From the NCBI RefSeq assembly GCF_027587195.1, contig NZ_JAPDDP010000018.1, forward strand, positions 50,626 to 114,625: a stretch of 64,000 bases of DNA, given 5' to 3'. Made by a program: the position numbers and the translations under genes. The notes beneath the pieces are model-generated. The model was given only the letters and a program-made list of their open reading frames with translations. It was not told the origin of the DNA and made no database searches. This DNA comes from Solirubrobacter phytolaccae. GTDB taxonomy: Bacteria; Actinomycetota; Thermoleophilia; Solirubrobacterales; Solirubrobacteraceae. The number at the start of each line of letters is the position of its first letter. Positions within the stretch are counted from its first letter, which is position 1. Of the stretch, positions 8,648-17,324 are shown piece by piece.

Positions 8648-9358
8648 TCAAGCTGCCGATCCGCGAGGCTCGGAGCGCACGAGCCGCGCGAAAACCACGA
8701 TCCGCTGGGCGGCGGAGTACAGGGGGTGACAGGCCGTCAGCACTAGCCGATCGTACGAGCGGTCGTCCACCACCCAGACGTCGGTCGGCTTGACGATCCG
8801 CGTTCGCTCGACCCGGTAGGTGAAGCGCCCGTAGGGCATCGTGACCACGATGTCGTCGCCCGTGCGCACCTTGTCGATCTTGCGGAACGGCGCGCCGTAG
8901 GTCGTGCGGTGGCCGGCGATGGCCACGGTGCCACGCTGGCCGGGCAACGCCGTGGACGGGTAGTGCCCGGGGCCACGGCGCAGGTCGTCGGCGTTCGTGC
9001 CCTCGAGAACCACGCTGGAGAGTCCGATCCGCTCGATCCGCAGCCGCCCGACGGCGTCGCCGTCGTCCGTACGCCGGTCGAGCGCGCGCGCCGCGAAGGC
9101 GAGCTTCTTCTTCGGGTCCGGCAGCTTGACGATCGCCTTGCGTTCCACGGGCGTCAGCGGGATCTTCTCGAGCCGGTCGAGCTCGCCCGACAGCTCGTTC
9201 TGCTGGAAGTGGGCGTAGGTCGAGGAGACCGGCTCCTCCCACACGAGCGTCAGGAGCGCGTCGAGCAGCAGCAGCGAGCCGGCGATGATCAGCGCGTTCG
9301 CGAACCCGCGCAGGATCTTGCGCGCGCGACCCGGCCTGGCGGTGGAGGAAGCGCTCAT
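8648..9358 (-). CDS. Membrane-anchored sortase (class E/D-like)
   Basis: 236 aa transpeptidase that attaches or processes cell-surface proteins. A cytoplasmic basic stretch and one N-terminal membrane helix (about 14-38) are followed by the sortase beta-barrel. Catalytic residues are visible: His in AIAGHRTTYG, Cys in VLTACHPLYSA and a downstream Arg in SAAQRIVVF. The ATG overlaps the stop of the M28-like gene (ATGA). No LPxTG-type substrate was recognised nearby. Confidence 0.87.
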   Translation of the reverse strand: MSASSTARPGRARKILRGFANALIIAGSLLLLDALLTLVWEEPVSSTYAHFQQNELSGELDRLEKIPLTPVERKAIVKLPDPKKKLAFAARALDRRTDDGDAVGRLRIERIGLSSVVLEGTNADDLRRGPGHYPSTALPGQRGTVAIAGHRTTYGAPFRKIDKVRTGDDIVVTMPYGRFTYRVERTRIVKPTDVWVVDDRSYDRLVLTACHPLYSAAQRIVVFARLVRSEPRGSAA

Positions 9359-11184
9359 CGCCGCAGCGCCGATTCCGTGCCGCCGAGCGAGCCGGGGCCG
9401 GCGTAGCTGAGCGGACCGCGGGTCGCGAACTGCGGCCCCTTCTTCCCGGTGTCGCCCATCCGGCGCCGGGCGATCAGCACCCGGAACACGCCGGCGAACG
9501 CCGCGAGCAGACCGGCGAGCAGGAGCATCGAGCCGATCCCGGCGCCCGTCATCGCCGCGAGCGCCATCCCCCAGACGAGCTCGTGCGGCCCGAGGTTCAG
9601 CGCGCCGGCGAGGTGCACGATCGCGAGCACGGGCACGACCAGCCCCACGACCAGCGCGGCCGCGGCCGCGCGGCCACGCCAGCCGGTGGCGGCGAACAAC
9701 CACAGATGCGCCGCGGGAACAAGCAGACCCGCAGCGTAGGGATTGCGCACCCACGCGAGCCCCACCAGCACGCACAGCCACAGCGCCGTGGCCACGGCGA
9801 GGCCCTCCACGCCGGGCGCGCCCGGGCCGCGGCGGCCGTTCACGGGCTGCTCGGCGGCGGGCGTGCGCGCGAAGGCCCGGGCGACCAGCCGGGCGCCGAA
9901 CCACACCAGGGCAGCCACGATCGCGGCGCTGACCAGCGCGATGATCCCGCTCGTGCCGACGGGCCAGCGCGCCGGGTTCACGACCCCGGCGGGCGCGTCC
10001 ACCAGCCCGGTCGCCGCGAGCACGCGCAGCCACAGCCACGCGGCCGGGAGCGGCACCGCGGCGACGGCCAGCCACGCGAGCCACGACCCGATCGGCACGT
10101 GCCGGCGGCGGGCGCGGAAGAACGCGTCGAGCGCGGCGAGCAGCGCGGGCAGCAGCAACGTGCCGACGACGAGCCGCACGGTCCAGTCCGGGGCGACGTT
10201 GCGCAGGGTCGAGATGCCGCTGGCCGTGCCCTCGAACGCGGGCGCGTCCTGGCGGCCGACGGCGTCGAGCGCGCCGACGGCCCGCACCGCAGAGCGGCCG
10301 AACGCCCGTAGGCGCTTGCGGTAGACGGTCGCGCCCTCGTCCGGCCCGAGCTCACCCGAGGCCGAGAGCAGCACGGCGGGCAGGCCCTCGGAGGCGATCG
10401 GGCCCTGCTCGGACAGCGTCACGGGCAACGCGCGCCGGACCCACTGGCCGACGGCGTGCGGGCCGCCCGGGTCCGCCCGGGTCTCCCGCCGCACGGCGGC
10501 CTGCACGGTGCGCTCGAGCCCGAGCGGGACCGCGCTCGGGGTCCCGGTCCAGGACACGACCCACGGCTTGCGCAGGTTGTTGGAGGCGAGGTCGCCGAGC
10601 ACGAGCACGCCGTCGACCGGGCCACCGGCCTCCGAGCGCGCCCAGTCGCGCGCACCCTTGAAGCCGTTGCTCGCTCCGGTGGTGGAGACGATCACGAGCG
10701 TCTTGTCGAGGTCGCGCGACTTGAACACGCGCGCCAGCTCGAGCAGCACCGCGGTGGCCGACAGCTCCGCGCGACCGCGCGAGTCGCGGTCCGCGAGCAC
10801 GACGATCCGCCGCGACGACGCGCCCGGCCGCGTCGCAACGACCGTCGTGTAGCCGTCGTCATCCGTGGTCTTGCGCACGGTGAACGTGGCGCGCTGGCCT
10901 TCCGCCCACGGCGCCGCGAGGTCCTCCGCGACGTAGTCGGCGAGCGCCTGGTCGCCGGGGGAGCCGGGCGTGCGGTCCGGGAAATCGGCGTACAGGCCCT
11001 GCAGCGAACCCGGATCCTTGTCGCGCACGGTGCCGAACGCGCGGTCGGAGCTGAACGCGTCGGGGGGCAGCTCGGAGCGCCCAGGGGTCGGCCGATCCTG
11101 CAGCGCGAAGGCCGCGAGGAACAGCGCGAAGAGCGCGGGAAGGAAGGCGGTCCGGTAGACGCGGCCGTCGAGCACGCGATCCAC
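9355..11184 (-). CDS. M28-like membrane protein, probably lacking metal ligands
   Basis: 609 aa. One N-terminal membrane segment is followed by an extracytoplasmic domain resembling M28 aminopeptidases (RTPGSPGDQALADYVAEDLA, then LLELARVF and VIVSTTGASNGFKGARDWA). About seven to nine hydrophobic helices fill the C-terminal half. Where active M28 enzymes have His, Asp and paired Glu ligands, this protein shows ADRDS, RAELS and GASNG, so it may be a non-catalytic relative. The GTG start is chosen because an upstream ATG at 11232 would overlap the divergent response-regulator start. It is coupled to the sortase gene. Confidence 0.68.
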   Translation of the reverse strand: MDRVLDGRVYRTAFLPALFALFLAAFALQDRPTPGRSELPPDAFSSDRAFGTVRDKDPGSLQGLYADFPDRTPGSPGDQALADYVAEDLAAPWAEGQRATFTVRKTTDDDGYTTVVATRPGASSRRIVVLADRDSRGRAELSATAVLLELARVFKSRDLDKTLVIVSTTGASNGFKGARDWARSEAGGPVDGVLVLGDLASNNLRKPWVVSWTGTPSAVPLGLERTVQAAVRRETRADPGGPHAVGQWVRRALPVTLSEQGPIASEGLPAVLLSASGELGPDEGATVYRKRLRAFGRSAVRAVGALDAVGRQDAPAFEGTASGISTLRNVAPDWTVRLVVGTLLLPALLAALDAFFRARRRHVPIGSWLAWLAVAAVPLPAAWLWLRVLAATGLVDAPAGVVNPARWPVGTSGIIALVSAAIVAALVWFGARLVARAFARTPAAEQPVNGRRGPGAPGVEGLAVATALWLCVLVGLAWVRNPYAAGLLVPAAHLWLFAATGWRGRAAAAALVVGLVVPVLAIVHLAGALNLGPHELVWGMALAAMTGAGIGSMLLLAGLLAAFAGVFRVLIARRRMGDTGKKGPQFATRGPLSYAGPGSLGGTESALRR

Positions 11185-11230
11185 GTTAATGCCTCGTGTA
11201 GGAGTCGAACTATCCTTGCCTTGCTCCGGC

Positions 11231-11941
11231 ATGGCCGACCGCGCCCCCCGAATCTTGCTCGTCGACGACGAGCAGCCCATTCAGACGCTCCTTTCCTTCC
11301 CCCTCCAGCGGGATGGTTACGAGGTCGTACAGGCCGCGGACGGCCCCGAAGCGCTCGAGCGGTTCGACGAGCAGGTCTTCGACCTCGTGGTGCTGGACGT
11401 GATGCTGCCGCGGATGGACGGCCTCGAGGTCTGCCGGCGCCTGCGCGCCAAGGGCGAGACCGTGCCGATCATCATGCTCACGGCCAAGTCCGAGGAGATC
11501 GACAAGGTCCTCGGCCTCGAGCTCGGCGCCGACGACTACATCACCAAGCCGTTCTCGATGCGCGAGTTCCGCTCGCGCGTGAAGGCCGCGCTGCGCCGCT
11601 CGGGCATGGCGCGCCAGGAGACCGACGACGAACGGCCGATCGAGGTCCGGGGCCTGAAGATCGATCCGGGCAAGCGCACGGTCTCGCGCAACGGCGACGG
11701 CGTCTCGACGACCTACGTCGAGTTCGAGATCCTCGCCGCGCTCGCGCGGTCGCCGGGCCGCGTGTTCACCCGGGACATGCTGCTCGCGCGGGTGTGGGGC
11801 GACAGCGCCTACCGCGACCCGCGCACCATCGACGTGCACATCCGCCACCTGCGGGAGAAGATCGAGGTGGATCCGAAGGAGCCGGAGTACCTGTTCACGG
11901 TGCGCGGCGTCGGATACCGCTTCCGCGACGAAGAGGGCTAG
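11231..11941 (+). CDS. OmpR/PhoB-family response regulator
   Basis: 236 aa. The receiver domain has the acidic pair DD at 12-13, phospho-acceptor Asp56 (VVLDVMLP), Thr in MLTAKS and Lys in ITKPF. A winged-helix DNA-binding domain follows (residues 135-236, ending VRGVGYRF). A TATCCT -10-like hexamer (11211-11216) lies upstream. It is the first gene of a response regulator / kinase / HtrA operon whose layout recalls mycobacterial mprA-mprB-pepD, a cell-envelope stress system. Confidence 0.92.
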   Translation: MADRAPRILLVDDEQPIQTLLSFPLQRDGYEVVQAADGPEALERFDEQVFDLVVLDVMLPRMDGLEVCRRLRAKGETVPIIMLTAKSEEIDKVLGLELGADDYITKPFSMREFRSRVKAALRRSGMARQETDDERPIEVRGLKIDPGKRTVSRNGDGVSTTYVEFEILAALARSPGRVFTRDMLLARVWGDSAYRDPRTIDVHIRHLREKIEVDPKEPEYLFTVRGVGYRFRDEEG

Positions 11942-11944
11942 CCC

Positions 11945-13399
11945 GTGCCGGGCCTGCGGTCGCTCCGTAACCGGCTGGCCGTCATCTTTGCGCTGATCAT
12001 CATCGGCGCGATCGGCACGATCTACCTGTCGGTGACGCCCCGCCTGGAGGCGTCGCTCACGGCGCAGCGGCTCGACCAGATCCGCGCGACGGCGACGCAG
12101 TACACGCCGAGCGTCGGCTCGCGGCTCCGCCTGCCGAACGAGTTGCCGCTCCTCGAGGACGGCGAGACCGTCGACGAGGCCCGGATCATCCGCGATCGCA
12201 AGCTTCGGATCCGCGACGAGGTCGCCGACCGCATCAACACCGAGGTCATCGTCATGTCCCGCAACGAGGACGGCCTGTTCGCGTACGCGGACTCGCAGCC
12301 CGGGGGCGGCGTGACCAGCCAGGACGTGCAGCGCGTGACGGAGGAGACGCTGCGCACCGGGCGGCTGGCCTCGGCGACCGTGACCACGCCGACCGGGCCG
12401 TTCGCCATCGCCGCGTCGAGGATCACCGACGACCAGATCGCCGAGGACGAGGGTCCGTACGTGGCCGTCTTCGCCACCTCGCTCTCCGACGTGCAGGACA
12501 ACGTCACGCTGATCCGCAGCCAGGTGCTCATCTCCGGCGGCATCGCGCTCGTGATCGCGATCCTCGCCGGCTATCTCGTGGCGCGGGCGCTGTCGGCGCG
12601 CGTGAAGCGGCTCGAGCGGGCGGCCCGCAAGGTGGCGGCGGGCGACTTCTCGCAGCCGATCAAGGCCGACTCGGACGATGAGCTCGGCCAGCTCGCTCGC
12701 ACGTTCAACGAGATGCAGGACCAGCTCGCGCGGCTCGATCGCGCGCGCAAGCAGTTCATCGCGTCGGCCTCGCACGAGCTGCGGACGCCGATCTTCTCGC
12801 TCGGCGGCTTCCTCGAGCTGCTCGCCGACGAGGACCTCGACGAGGAGACGCGGCGCGCGTTCCTGGAGCAGATCCGCGGCCAGGTCGACCGGATGCGCAA
12901 CCTGGCGGTCGAGCTGCTCGACCTCTCGCGGCTGGAGGCGGGCGCGCTGGAGCTGCGGCCGGAGCCGACGGACGTGGGGCAGCTCGCGCGTGAGGTGGCG
13001 TCGGAGTTCACGCCGCTCGCCTCCCAGCACGCGTCCGAGGTGGAGCTGGACCTGCGGCCCGAGCCGATCGAGCTCGAGTGCGATCCCGAGCGCGTCGCGC
13101 AGGTGCTGCGGATCCTGCTCGACAACGCGCTGCGCCACACCCCGCCGGGCACCGGGGTTCGGGTTTCGGCGGCACGGGCGAACGGGCACGTTCGCCTGGA
13201 GGTCGTGGACCGCGGCCCCGGGATCACGGACCAGAACATGCCCCACATCTTCGAGCCGTTCTTCACCTCCGCCGAGCAGGCCCAGGGCGCCGGCCTCGGG
13301 CTCGCGATCGCCCGCGAGCTGGCCGAGCGCATGCAGGGGCGCCTGGACGTGCGCTCGCGCCCGGGCAAGACGATCTTCGCCCTGGTGCTGCCGACATGA
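11945..13399 (+). CDS. Membrane sensor histidine kinase
   Basis: 484 aa. TM1 (about 10-29), an extracytoplasmic sensor region of about 160 residues and TM2 (about 195-215) are followed by HAMP, a dimerisation domain with SASHELRTP (phospho-accepting His277) and a HATPase_c domain (LLDNALRHTPPG, DRGPGI, GAGLGLAIARE). The start is GTG, three bases after the regulator. It presumably phosphorylates that regulator. Its TGA overlaps the ATG of the HtrA gene. Confidence 0.92.
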   Translation: MPGLRSLRNRLAVIFALIIIGAIGTIYLSVTPRLEASLTAQRLDQIRATATQYTPSVGSRLRLPNELPLLEDGETVDEARIIRDRKLRIRDEVADRINTEVIVMSRNEDGLFAYADSQPGGGVTSQDVQRVTEETLRTGRLASATVTTPTGPFAIAASRITDDQIAEDEGPYVAVFATSLSDVQDNVTLIRSQVLISGGIALVIAILAGYLVARALSARVKRLERAARKVAAGDFSQPIKADSDDELGQLARTFNEMQDQLARLDRARKQFIASASHELRTPIFSLGGFLELLADEDLDEETRRAFLEQIRGQVDRMRNLAVELLDLSRLEAGALELRPEPTDVGQLAREVASEFTPLASQHASEVELDLRPEPIELECDPERVAQVLRILLDNALRHTPPGTGVRVSAARANGHVRLEVVDRGPGITDQNMPHIFEPFFTSAEQAQGAGLGLAIARELAERMQGRLDVRSRPGKTIFALVLPT

Positions 13400-14532
13400 G
13401 GCGGCTGCTCGCCGCCGCCGGCGTGGCGCTCGTGTGCGCCGGATGCGGGGGCGACGGCGACGATCCCGCCCCGCGGGCCACCGCGTCCTCGGCGCCCACG
13501 ACCCGTGACGAGGTGGTCGCCGACCAGGCCGAGGGCGGCTTCGACGCGCGCAAGATCTACGAGCAGGAGGCGCCGGGCGTGGTCACGATCGTCTCGCGCT
13601 TCGGGTCCGAGGCGGGTGAGGGCTCGGGCTTCGTCCTCAACGAGGAGGGCGAGATCGCCACGAACGCGCACGTCGTGACCACGGGCGAGAGCGGCGCGCT
13701 GCGCCGGGCCGACGAGGTCTACGTGGAGTTCGCGGACGGCAACCGGGTCGAGGCGCGGGTGCTCGGCGCCGACCCGAACGCGGACATCGCGCTGGTGAAG
13801 GTCGACCCGAAGGACCTGAAGCTCAACCCGCTGCCGCTCGGGACGGACGACAGCGTCGACGTCGGCGAGCCGGTGGCGGCGATCGGGTCGCCGTTCGGGC
13901 AGGCCCAGTCGCTGTCGGTGGGGATCGTGTCGGCCAAGGACCGCGCGGTCGCGTCGCTGACCGAGTTCGCCATCTCCGGCGCGATCCAGACGGACGCGGC
14001 GATCAACCCGGGTAACTCGGGCGGGCCGCTCGTGGACGCCGAGGGCAAGGTGATCGGCGTCAACCAGCAGATCCAGTCGCGTTCGGGCGGCGGCGAGGGC
14101 GTCGGGTTCGCGGTGCCGATCGACACCGTCAAGCGCTCCGTCGACCAGCTGCGCGAGTCCGGCACCGCGAAGTACGCGTACCTGGGCGTGACGTCGGTGC
14201 CCCTGTATCCGCAGCTCGTCGAGCACTTCGAGCTGGACGTCGAGAAGGGCGCGTGGGTCCAGACCCTCAACCCGGGCTCCCCGGCCGCGCAGGCCGGCGT
14301 GAAGGCCGGCAGTGGTCGCGAGGCGTTCCAGGGCACGGCGTTCGCGCGCGGCGGAGACGTGATCACCAAGGTCGGCGACCAGCCGGTCGAGTCCGCCGAC
14401 GACCTCTCCGGCGCGCTCGCGCGGTACAAGCCAGGCGAGACGATCAAGGTCGAGGTGCACCGTGGTGGGCAGACCCAGACGGTCGACGTCAAGCTCGGCG
14501 AGCGTCCCGCGGACATCGCGACGGGCGGCTGA
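13396..14532 (+). CDS. HtrA/DegP-family serine protease with PDZ domain, likely lipoprotein
   Basis: 378 aa envelope quality-control protease. A signal peptide ends in a lipobox-like CAGC (Cys17). The trypsin-like domain has the triad His92 (ATNAHVV), Asp130 (NADIALVKV) and Ser208 (NPGNSGGPL), all intact. One PDZ domain spans about 265-370. Coupling to the upstream kinase suggests that the two-component system controls or senses misfolded exported protein, as proposed for MprAB-PepD. Confidence 0.92.
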   Translation: MRRLLAAAGVALVCAGCGGDGDDPAPRATASSAPTTRDEVVADQAEGGFDARKIYEQEAPGVVTIVSRFGSEAGEGSGFVLNEEGEIATNAHVVTTGESGALRRADEVYVEFADGNRVEARVLGADPNADIALVKVDPKDLKLNPLPLGTDDSVDVGEPVAAIGSPFGQAQSLSVGIVSAKDRAVASLTEFAISGAIQTDAAINPGNSGGPLVDAEGKVIGVNQQIQSRSGGGEGVGFAVPIDTVKRSVDQLRESGTAKYAYLGVTSVPLYPQLVEHFELDVEKGAWVQTLNPGSPAAQAGVKAGSGREAFQGTAFARGGDVITKVGDQPVESADDLSGALARYKPGETIKVEVHRGGQTQTVDVKLGERPADIATGG

Positions 14533-14604
14533 GCGGTAGGCGCGGTGACCGCCGCGTGAGGCGTGCGGTTCATTGACGCGACAGCTGGATATTGTCAGAG
14601 CCAG

Positions 14605-16071
14605 ATGAGCGAGCAGCCCCCACTGGTCCTGGTCTCCAACCGCGGTCCGGTCACGTATCAGGAGGACGGCTCGGTCAAGCGCGGCACGGGCGGCCTCGTG
14701 ACCGCCCTGACGGGTCTTGCCTCCCACCGCGACGCGATCTGGATCGCGTCCGCGATGACCGAGCAGGACGTCGAGGTCGCGCGCGAGCACGACGGCAAGC
14801 CGTTCGAGGTCGAGGCGCCGGAGGGCGGCTCCTTCCGCGTGAAGTTCATCGAGAGCGACGCCGAGGCCTACGACCGCTTCTACAACATCATCGCCAACCC
14901 GATGCTCTGGTTCATCCAGCACTACCTCTGGGACCTGAGCAACGCGCCGGACATCCGCCGGCACGAGGTGGAGGCCTTCGACCAGGGCTACCAGGTCGTC
15001 AACCAGGACCTGGCGCAGGCGGTGATCGACGAGATCGACGGCCAGGAAGAGCCCGTCGTGATGGTCCACGACTACCACTTCTACACGCTGCCCGGGATGG
15101 TCCGCGAGGCGCGGCCGGACGTCTTCCTGCACCACTTCGTCCACATCCCGTGGACCCAGCCGGACGCCTGGCGCGTGCTGCCGAACGCGATCCGCGAGCA
15201 GATCTACACCGGCCTGCTCGCCAACGACATCATCGGCTTCCACACCAAGTCCTACCAGCGCAACTTCCTGCAGTGCTGCCGGGACCTGATGGATTTCGAG
15301 GTCAACTTCGAGGACGGCGTGGTCGTCCACGACGGCCGTGAGACGTGGGTGCGGTCCTATCCGCTGCCGATCGACTACGAGGCCACGCGCAACGTCGCCC
15401 GCCGCCCGCGGGTGCGTGAGTACGAGGAGCGCGTGCTCAAGCGCCGGCGCGAGTACGCGATCCTGCGCGTGGACCGCGCGGACCTGTCGAAGAACGTGCT
15501 CCGCGGCTTCACGGCGTTCGACATCTTCCTCGAGCAGCACCCCGAGTTCGCCGAGCGGATCACCTTCACGGCCCAGCTCATGCCGTCGCGGACCGACGTG
15601 CCCGAGTACGCGGAGTACCTGGAGAAGATCGAGGCGCTGGTCGCCGTCGTCAACCACCGGCACGGCACGCCGGACTGGATGCCGATCGACCTCAAGCTCC
15701 GCGACGACCTGGACGAGGCCGTCGCGAGCTACAAGCACTACGACGTGATGATGGTCAACGCGATGTTCGACGGCATGAACCTCGTGGCCAAGGAAGGTCC
15801 CCTGGTCAACGAGCGCCACGGCGTCTCGATCCTGAGCGAGAACACCGGCGCCCACGAGGAGCTCGGCGAGTTCGCGATCTCCGTCAACCCGTTCGACGTC
15901 CAGGAGCTCGCCGACGCGATCCACTCCGCGCTCGTGATGTCCCCCGAGGCCCGTGAGCGCCGCGCGCGCGGCCTGAAGGAGATCGTCACCTCCCGCGACC
16001 CGGGCGACTGGATCGACGAGCAGATCGCCGACATCCGCGCCAAGGCCGCCGGCTCGCGCGCCGCGAGCTAG
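14605..16071 (+). CDS. otsA: GT20 glycosyltransferase, trehalose-6-phosphate synthase family
   Basis: 488 aa retaining GT-B enzyme. It opens with SNRGPVTYQ and has VHDYHFYTLP. RADLSK occupies the place of the OtsA RLDYTK phosphate-binding motif and keeps Arg and Lys. FDGMNLVAKEGP keeps the Asp and Glu that bind UDP-sugar. It probably makes trehalose-6-phosphate from UDP-glucose and glucose-6-phosphate. The loop differences leave room for a related acceptor such as glycerol-3-phosphate. No otsB phosphatase is adjacent. ATG 14605 is preferred; a TATTGT hexamer lies at 14590-14595. Confidence 0.8.
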   Translation: MSEQPPLVLVSNRGPVTYQEDGSVKRGTGGLVTALTGLASHRDAIWIASAMTEQDVEVAREHDGKPFEVEAPEGGSFRVKFIESDAEAYDRFYNIIANPMLWFIQHYLWDLSNAPDIRRHEVEAFDQGYQVVNQDLAQAVIDEIDGQEEPVVMVHDYHFYTLPGMVREARPDVFLHHFVHIPWTQPDAWRVLPNAIREQIYTGLLANDIIGFHTKSYQRNFLQCCRDLMDFEVNFEDGVVVHDGRETWVRSYPLPIDYEATRNVARRPRVREYEERVLKRRREYAILRVDRADLSKNVLRGFTAFDIFLEQHPEFAERITFTAQLMPSRTDVPEYAEYLEKIEALVAVVNHRHGTPDWMPIDLKLRDDLDEAVASYKHYDVMMVNAMFDGMNLVAKEGPLVNERHGVSILSENTGAHEELGEFAISVNPFDVQELADAIHSALVMSPEARERRARGLKEIVTSRDPGDWIDEQIADIRAKAAGSRAAS

Positions 16072-16550
16072 CCGCCCTCGAACCCGAACTCGCCGCCGCC
16101 TCGCCGGGGCGGCGCCGTCGTCGTCCGTCGCGGCGTGGGTGGCGCCACGACGGCGGGCGGAGCGGAGGCCTGCGGCGTCGCGGACGACCGCGGCGCCTTC
16201 GATGCGGGCCGCCGCCGGGCGCTCGTCCGCGTGCGAGCGAGGGGCGTGCCGCCCTCTCGCCGGGCGCCGCCGTCGCGCGCCTCGCCATCCCGCGCCCCAT
16301 CCTTGCGCGTCTCGCCCCGGCGCCTCTCACTGGCCGGCGTCTCGCCCGCAGCGGGCGCCGGTGGCACGAACTCGGCCGGAGCCGTCGGCGCCGGCGTATC
16401 GGCCACCAGCGGGCGCGGTTCGTCGGCCGGCAACGCGGTCGTCGTGCTGCTCGAGAACGCCCACACCGAGCCAAGGACGAGCGCCACGCACACCGCCGCG
16501 GCGAGCGCGACGTTGCCCCAGCGAACCCGGCCGATCAGGTTCCGTCCCAT
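16068..16550 (-). CDS. Unknown single-pass membrane/exported protein, low-complexity tail
   Basis: 160 aa, not recognised. Residues 13-32 form one hydrophobic anchor after a short basic N-terminus. The rest is Pro/Ala/Arg/Thr-rich, looks disordered and ends in GGGEFGFEGG. A GGAGG Shine-Dalgarno lies only one base from the ATG, an unusually tight spacing. The stop codon shares the tetranucleotide CTAG with the convergent otsA stop. It is divergent from rpsF. Confidence 0.6.
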   Translation of the reverse strand: MGRNLIGRVRWGNVALAAAVCVALVLGSVWAFSSSTTTALPADEPRPLVADTPAPTAPAEFVPPAPAAGETPASERRRGETRKDGARDGEARDGGARREGGTPLARTRTSARRRPASKAPRSSATPQASAPPAVVAPPTPRRTTTAPPRRGGGEFGFEGG

Positions 16551-16593
16551 ACCTCCCTTAGGGTTTGGGTCGGGATCGTTCGCCCCACGTTGC

Positions 16594-16599
16594 TACTCT
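16594..16599 (+). promoter_or_regulatory. Possible -10 element of rpsF
   Basis: TACTCT lies 11 bases before the rpsF ATG, fitting the TANNNT pattern seen before several genes in this window. No Shine-Dalgarno is visible between it and the ATG, so the transcript may be leaderless or nearly so. Confidence 0.35.
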
Positions 16600-16610
16600 C
16601 TGCCACCGCA

Positions 16611-16985
16611 ATGGCGAGCGGAAAGCACATCTACGACCTCACGCTCCTGCTGGACCCGGCCGTCGAGGCCGAGCGTCGTGAGCAGATCGTGGCGGACGTC
16701 GCAGACCTCATCGACCGCACCGGCGAGTTCATCGGACGGCATGACTGGGGTACTCGCCAGGCTGCCTACGAGGTGCGCAAGAAGGCTGAGGCTGACTACC
16801 ACCTGATTCAGTTCAGGGGCGCGAACGAGCTGCTCGATCAGCTCGATCACAACCTCAAGATCACGGACGGCGTCCTGCGCCACCGGATCATCAAGCTGCG
16901 GCCGGGTACGCCCGACCCGCCGGATCTCCGCCCGTCGGCAGTGCCGACGCCGGAGGCCGCGGAAACGCAGCCCCAAGAGGCTTAG
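16611..16985 (+). CDS. rpsF: 30S ribosomal protein S6
   Basis: 124 aa. It starts with MASGKHIYDLTLLLDP and carries the S6 features RRGDxG-like IGRHDWGTRQAAYEV and YHLIQFRG. The C-terminal 25 residues are a Pro/Glu-rich extension, as in other actinobacterial S6. It binds 16S rRNA with S18, whose gene lies downstream after the inverted ssb. A strong terminator directly follows, so rpsF is transcriptionally cut off from rpsR and rplI. Confidence 0.95.
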   Translation: MASGKHIYDLTLLLDPAVEAERREQIVADVADLIDRTGEFIGRHDWGTRQAAYEVRKKAEADYHLIQFRGANELLDQLDHNLKITDGVLRHRIIKLRPGTPDPPDLRPSAVPTPEAAETQPQEA

Positions 16986-16999
16986 ATCGCAACCTTGTA

Positions 17000-17030
17000 G
17001 GGCCGCCGAGAGGCGGCCCTCATTGTTTAA
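17000..17030 (+). terminator. Rho-independent terminator after rpsF
   Basis: GGGCCGCC (17000-17007), loop GAGA, GGCGGCCC (17012-17019), followed by TCATTGTTT. It is a perfect 8-bp stem with a moderately T-rich tail, 15 bp after the rpsF stop. Confidence 0.8.
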
Positions 17031-17090
17031 CGGCCCGCGCGCGCCGCTTGAACGGCCAACGTCAACGGCGAGCACACCCGCGGCCGCCGC

Positions 17091-17128
17091 GTCAAGCAAA
17101 CTCGCGCTTCGCGGCGAGCCCGCTTGAC
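17091..17128. repeat. Inverted repeat with GTCAAGC/GCTTGAC arms
   Basis: Arms 17091-17105 and 17114-17128 pair at 13 of 15 positions, with the mismatches in the middle. The outer seven bases, GTCAAGC and GCTTGAC, and inner CTCGC/GCGAG pair perfectly around a short loop. It lies in the rpsF-ssb gap. Confidence 0.65.
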
Positions 17129-17179
17129 CCGTCGGGGCGGGTGCGCTCTTGTGCCAATGAGCCGGGTTCCCCGGACTGT

Positions 17180-17196
17180 GGAACGCGTTGCGTTCC
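17180..17196. repeat. Perfect 7-bp stem hairpin
   Basis: GGAACGC (17180-17186), loop GTT, GCGTTCC (17190-17196). It is compact and perfectly paired, with no T-tract on either side, so it is not an obvious terminator. Confidence 0.6.
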
Positions 17197-17235
17197 CCGT
17201 TGGTATGGCGAGGGCCGAACACCGCCTCGTGGGGG

Positions 17236-17280
17236 TCATCCGTCACTTGACGCCCCTCAGGGGGGTCAACTGACGGATCA
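17236..17280. repeat. Inverted repeat, 22-bp arms
   Basis: The left arm TCATCCGTCACTTGACGCCC starts at 17236. It pairs with the right arm ending in TGACGGATCA at 17280, with about three mismatches over 22 bp and almost no loop. TTGAC is present on the left and GTCAA on the right. A stem of this length would form a stable RNA hairpin or a cruciform. Confidence 0.7.
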
Positions 17281-17324
17281 CCTCGACGGCACGTGCGCGG
17301 ATGGTCCTTCGTGATCGATCTGAG

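Noticed and set aside
17027..17314. Two short open frames on opposite strands in the rpsF-ssb gap
   Set aside because: Both lack ribosome sites and show Arg/Pro-rich noncoding composition. They cross the hairpins, which better explain the sequence.
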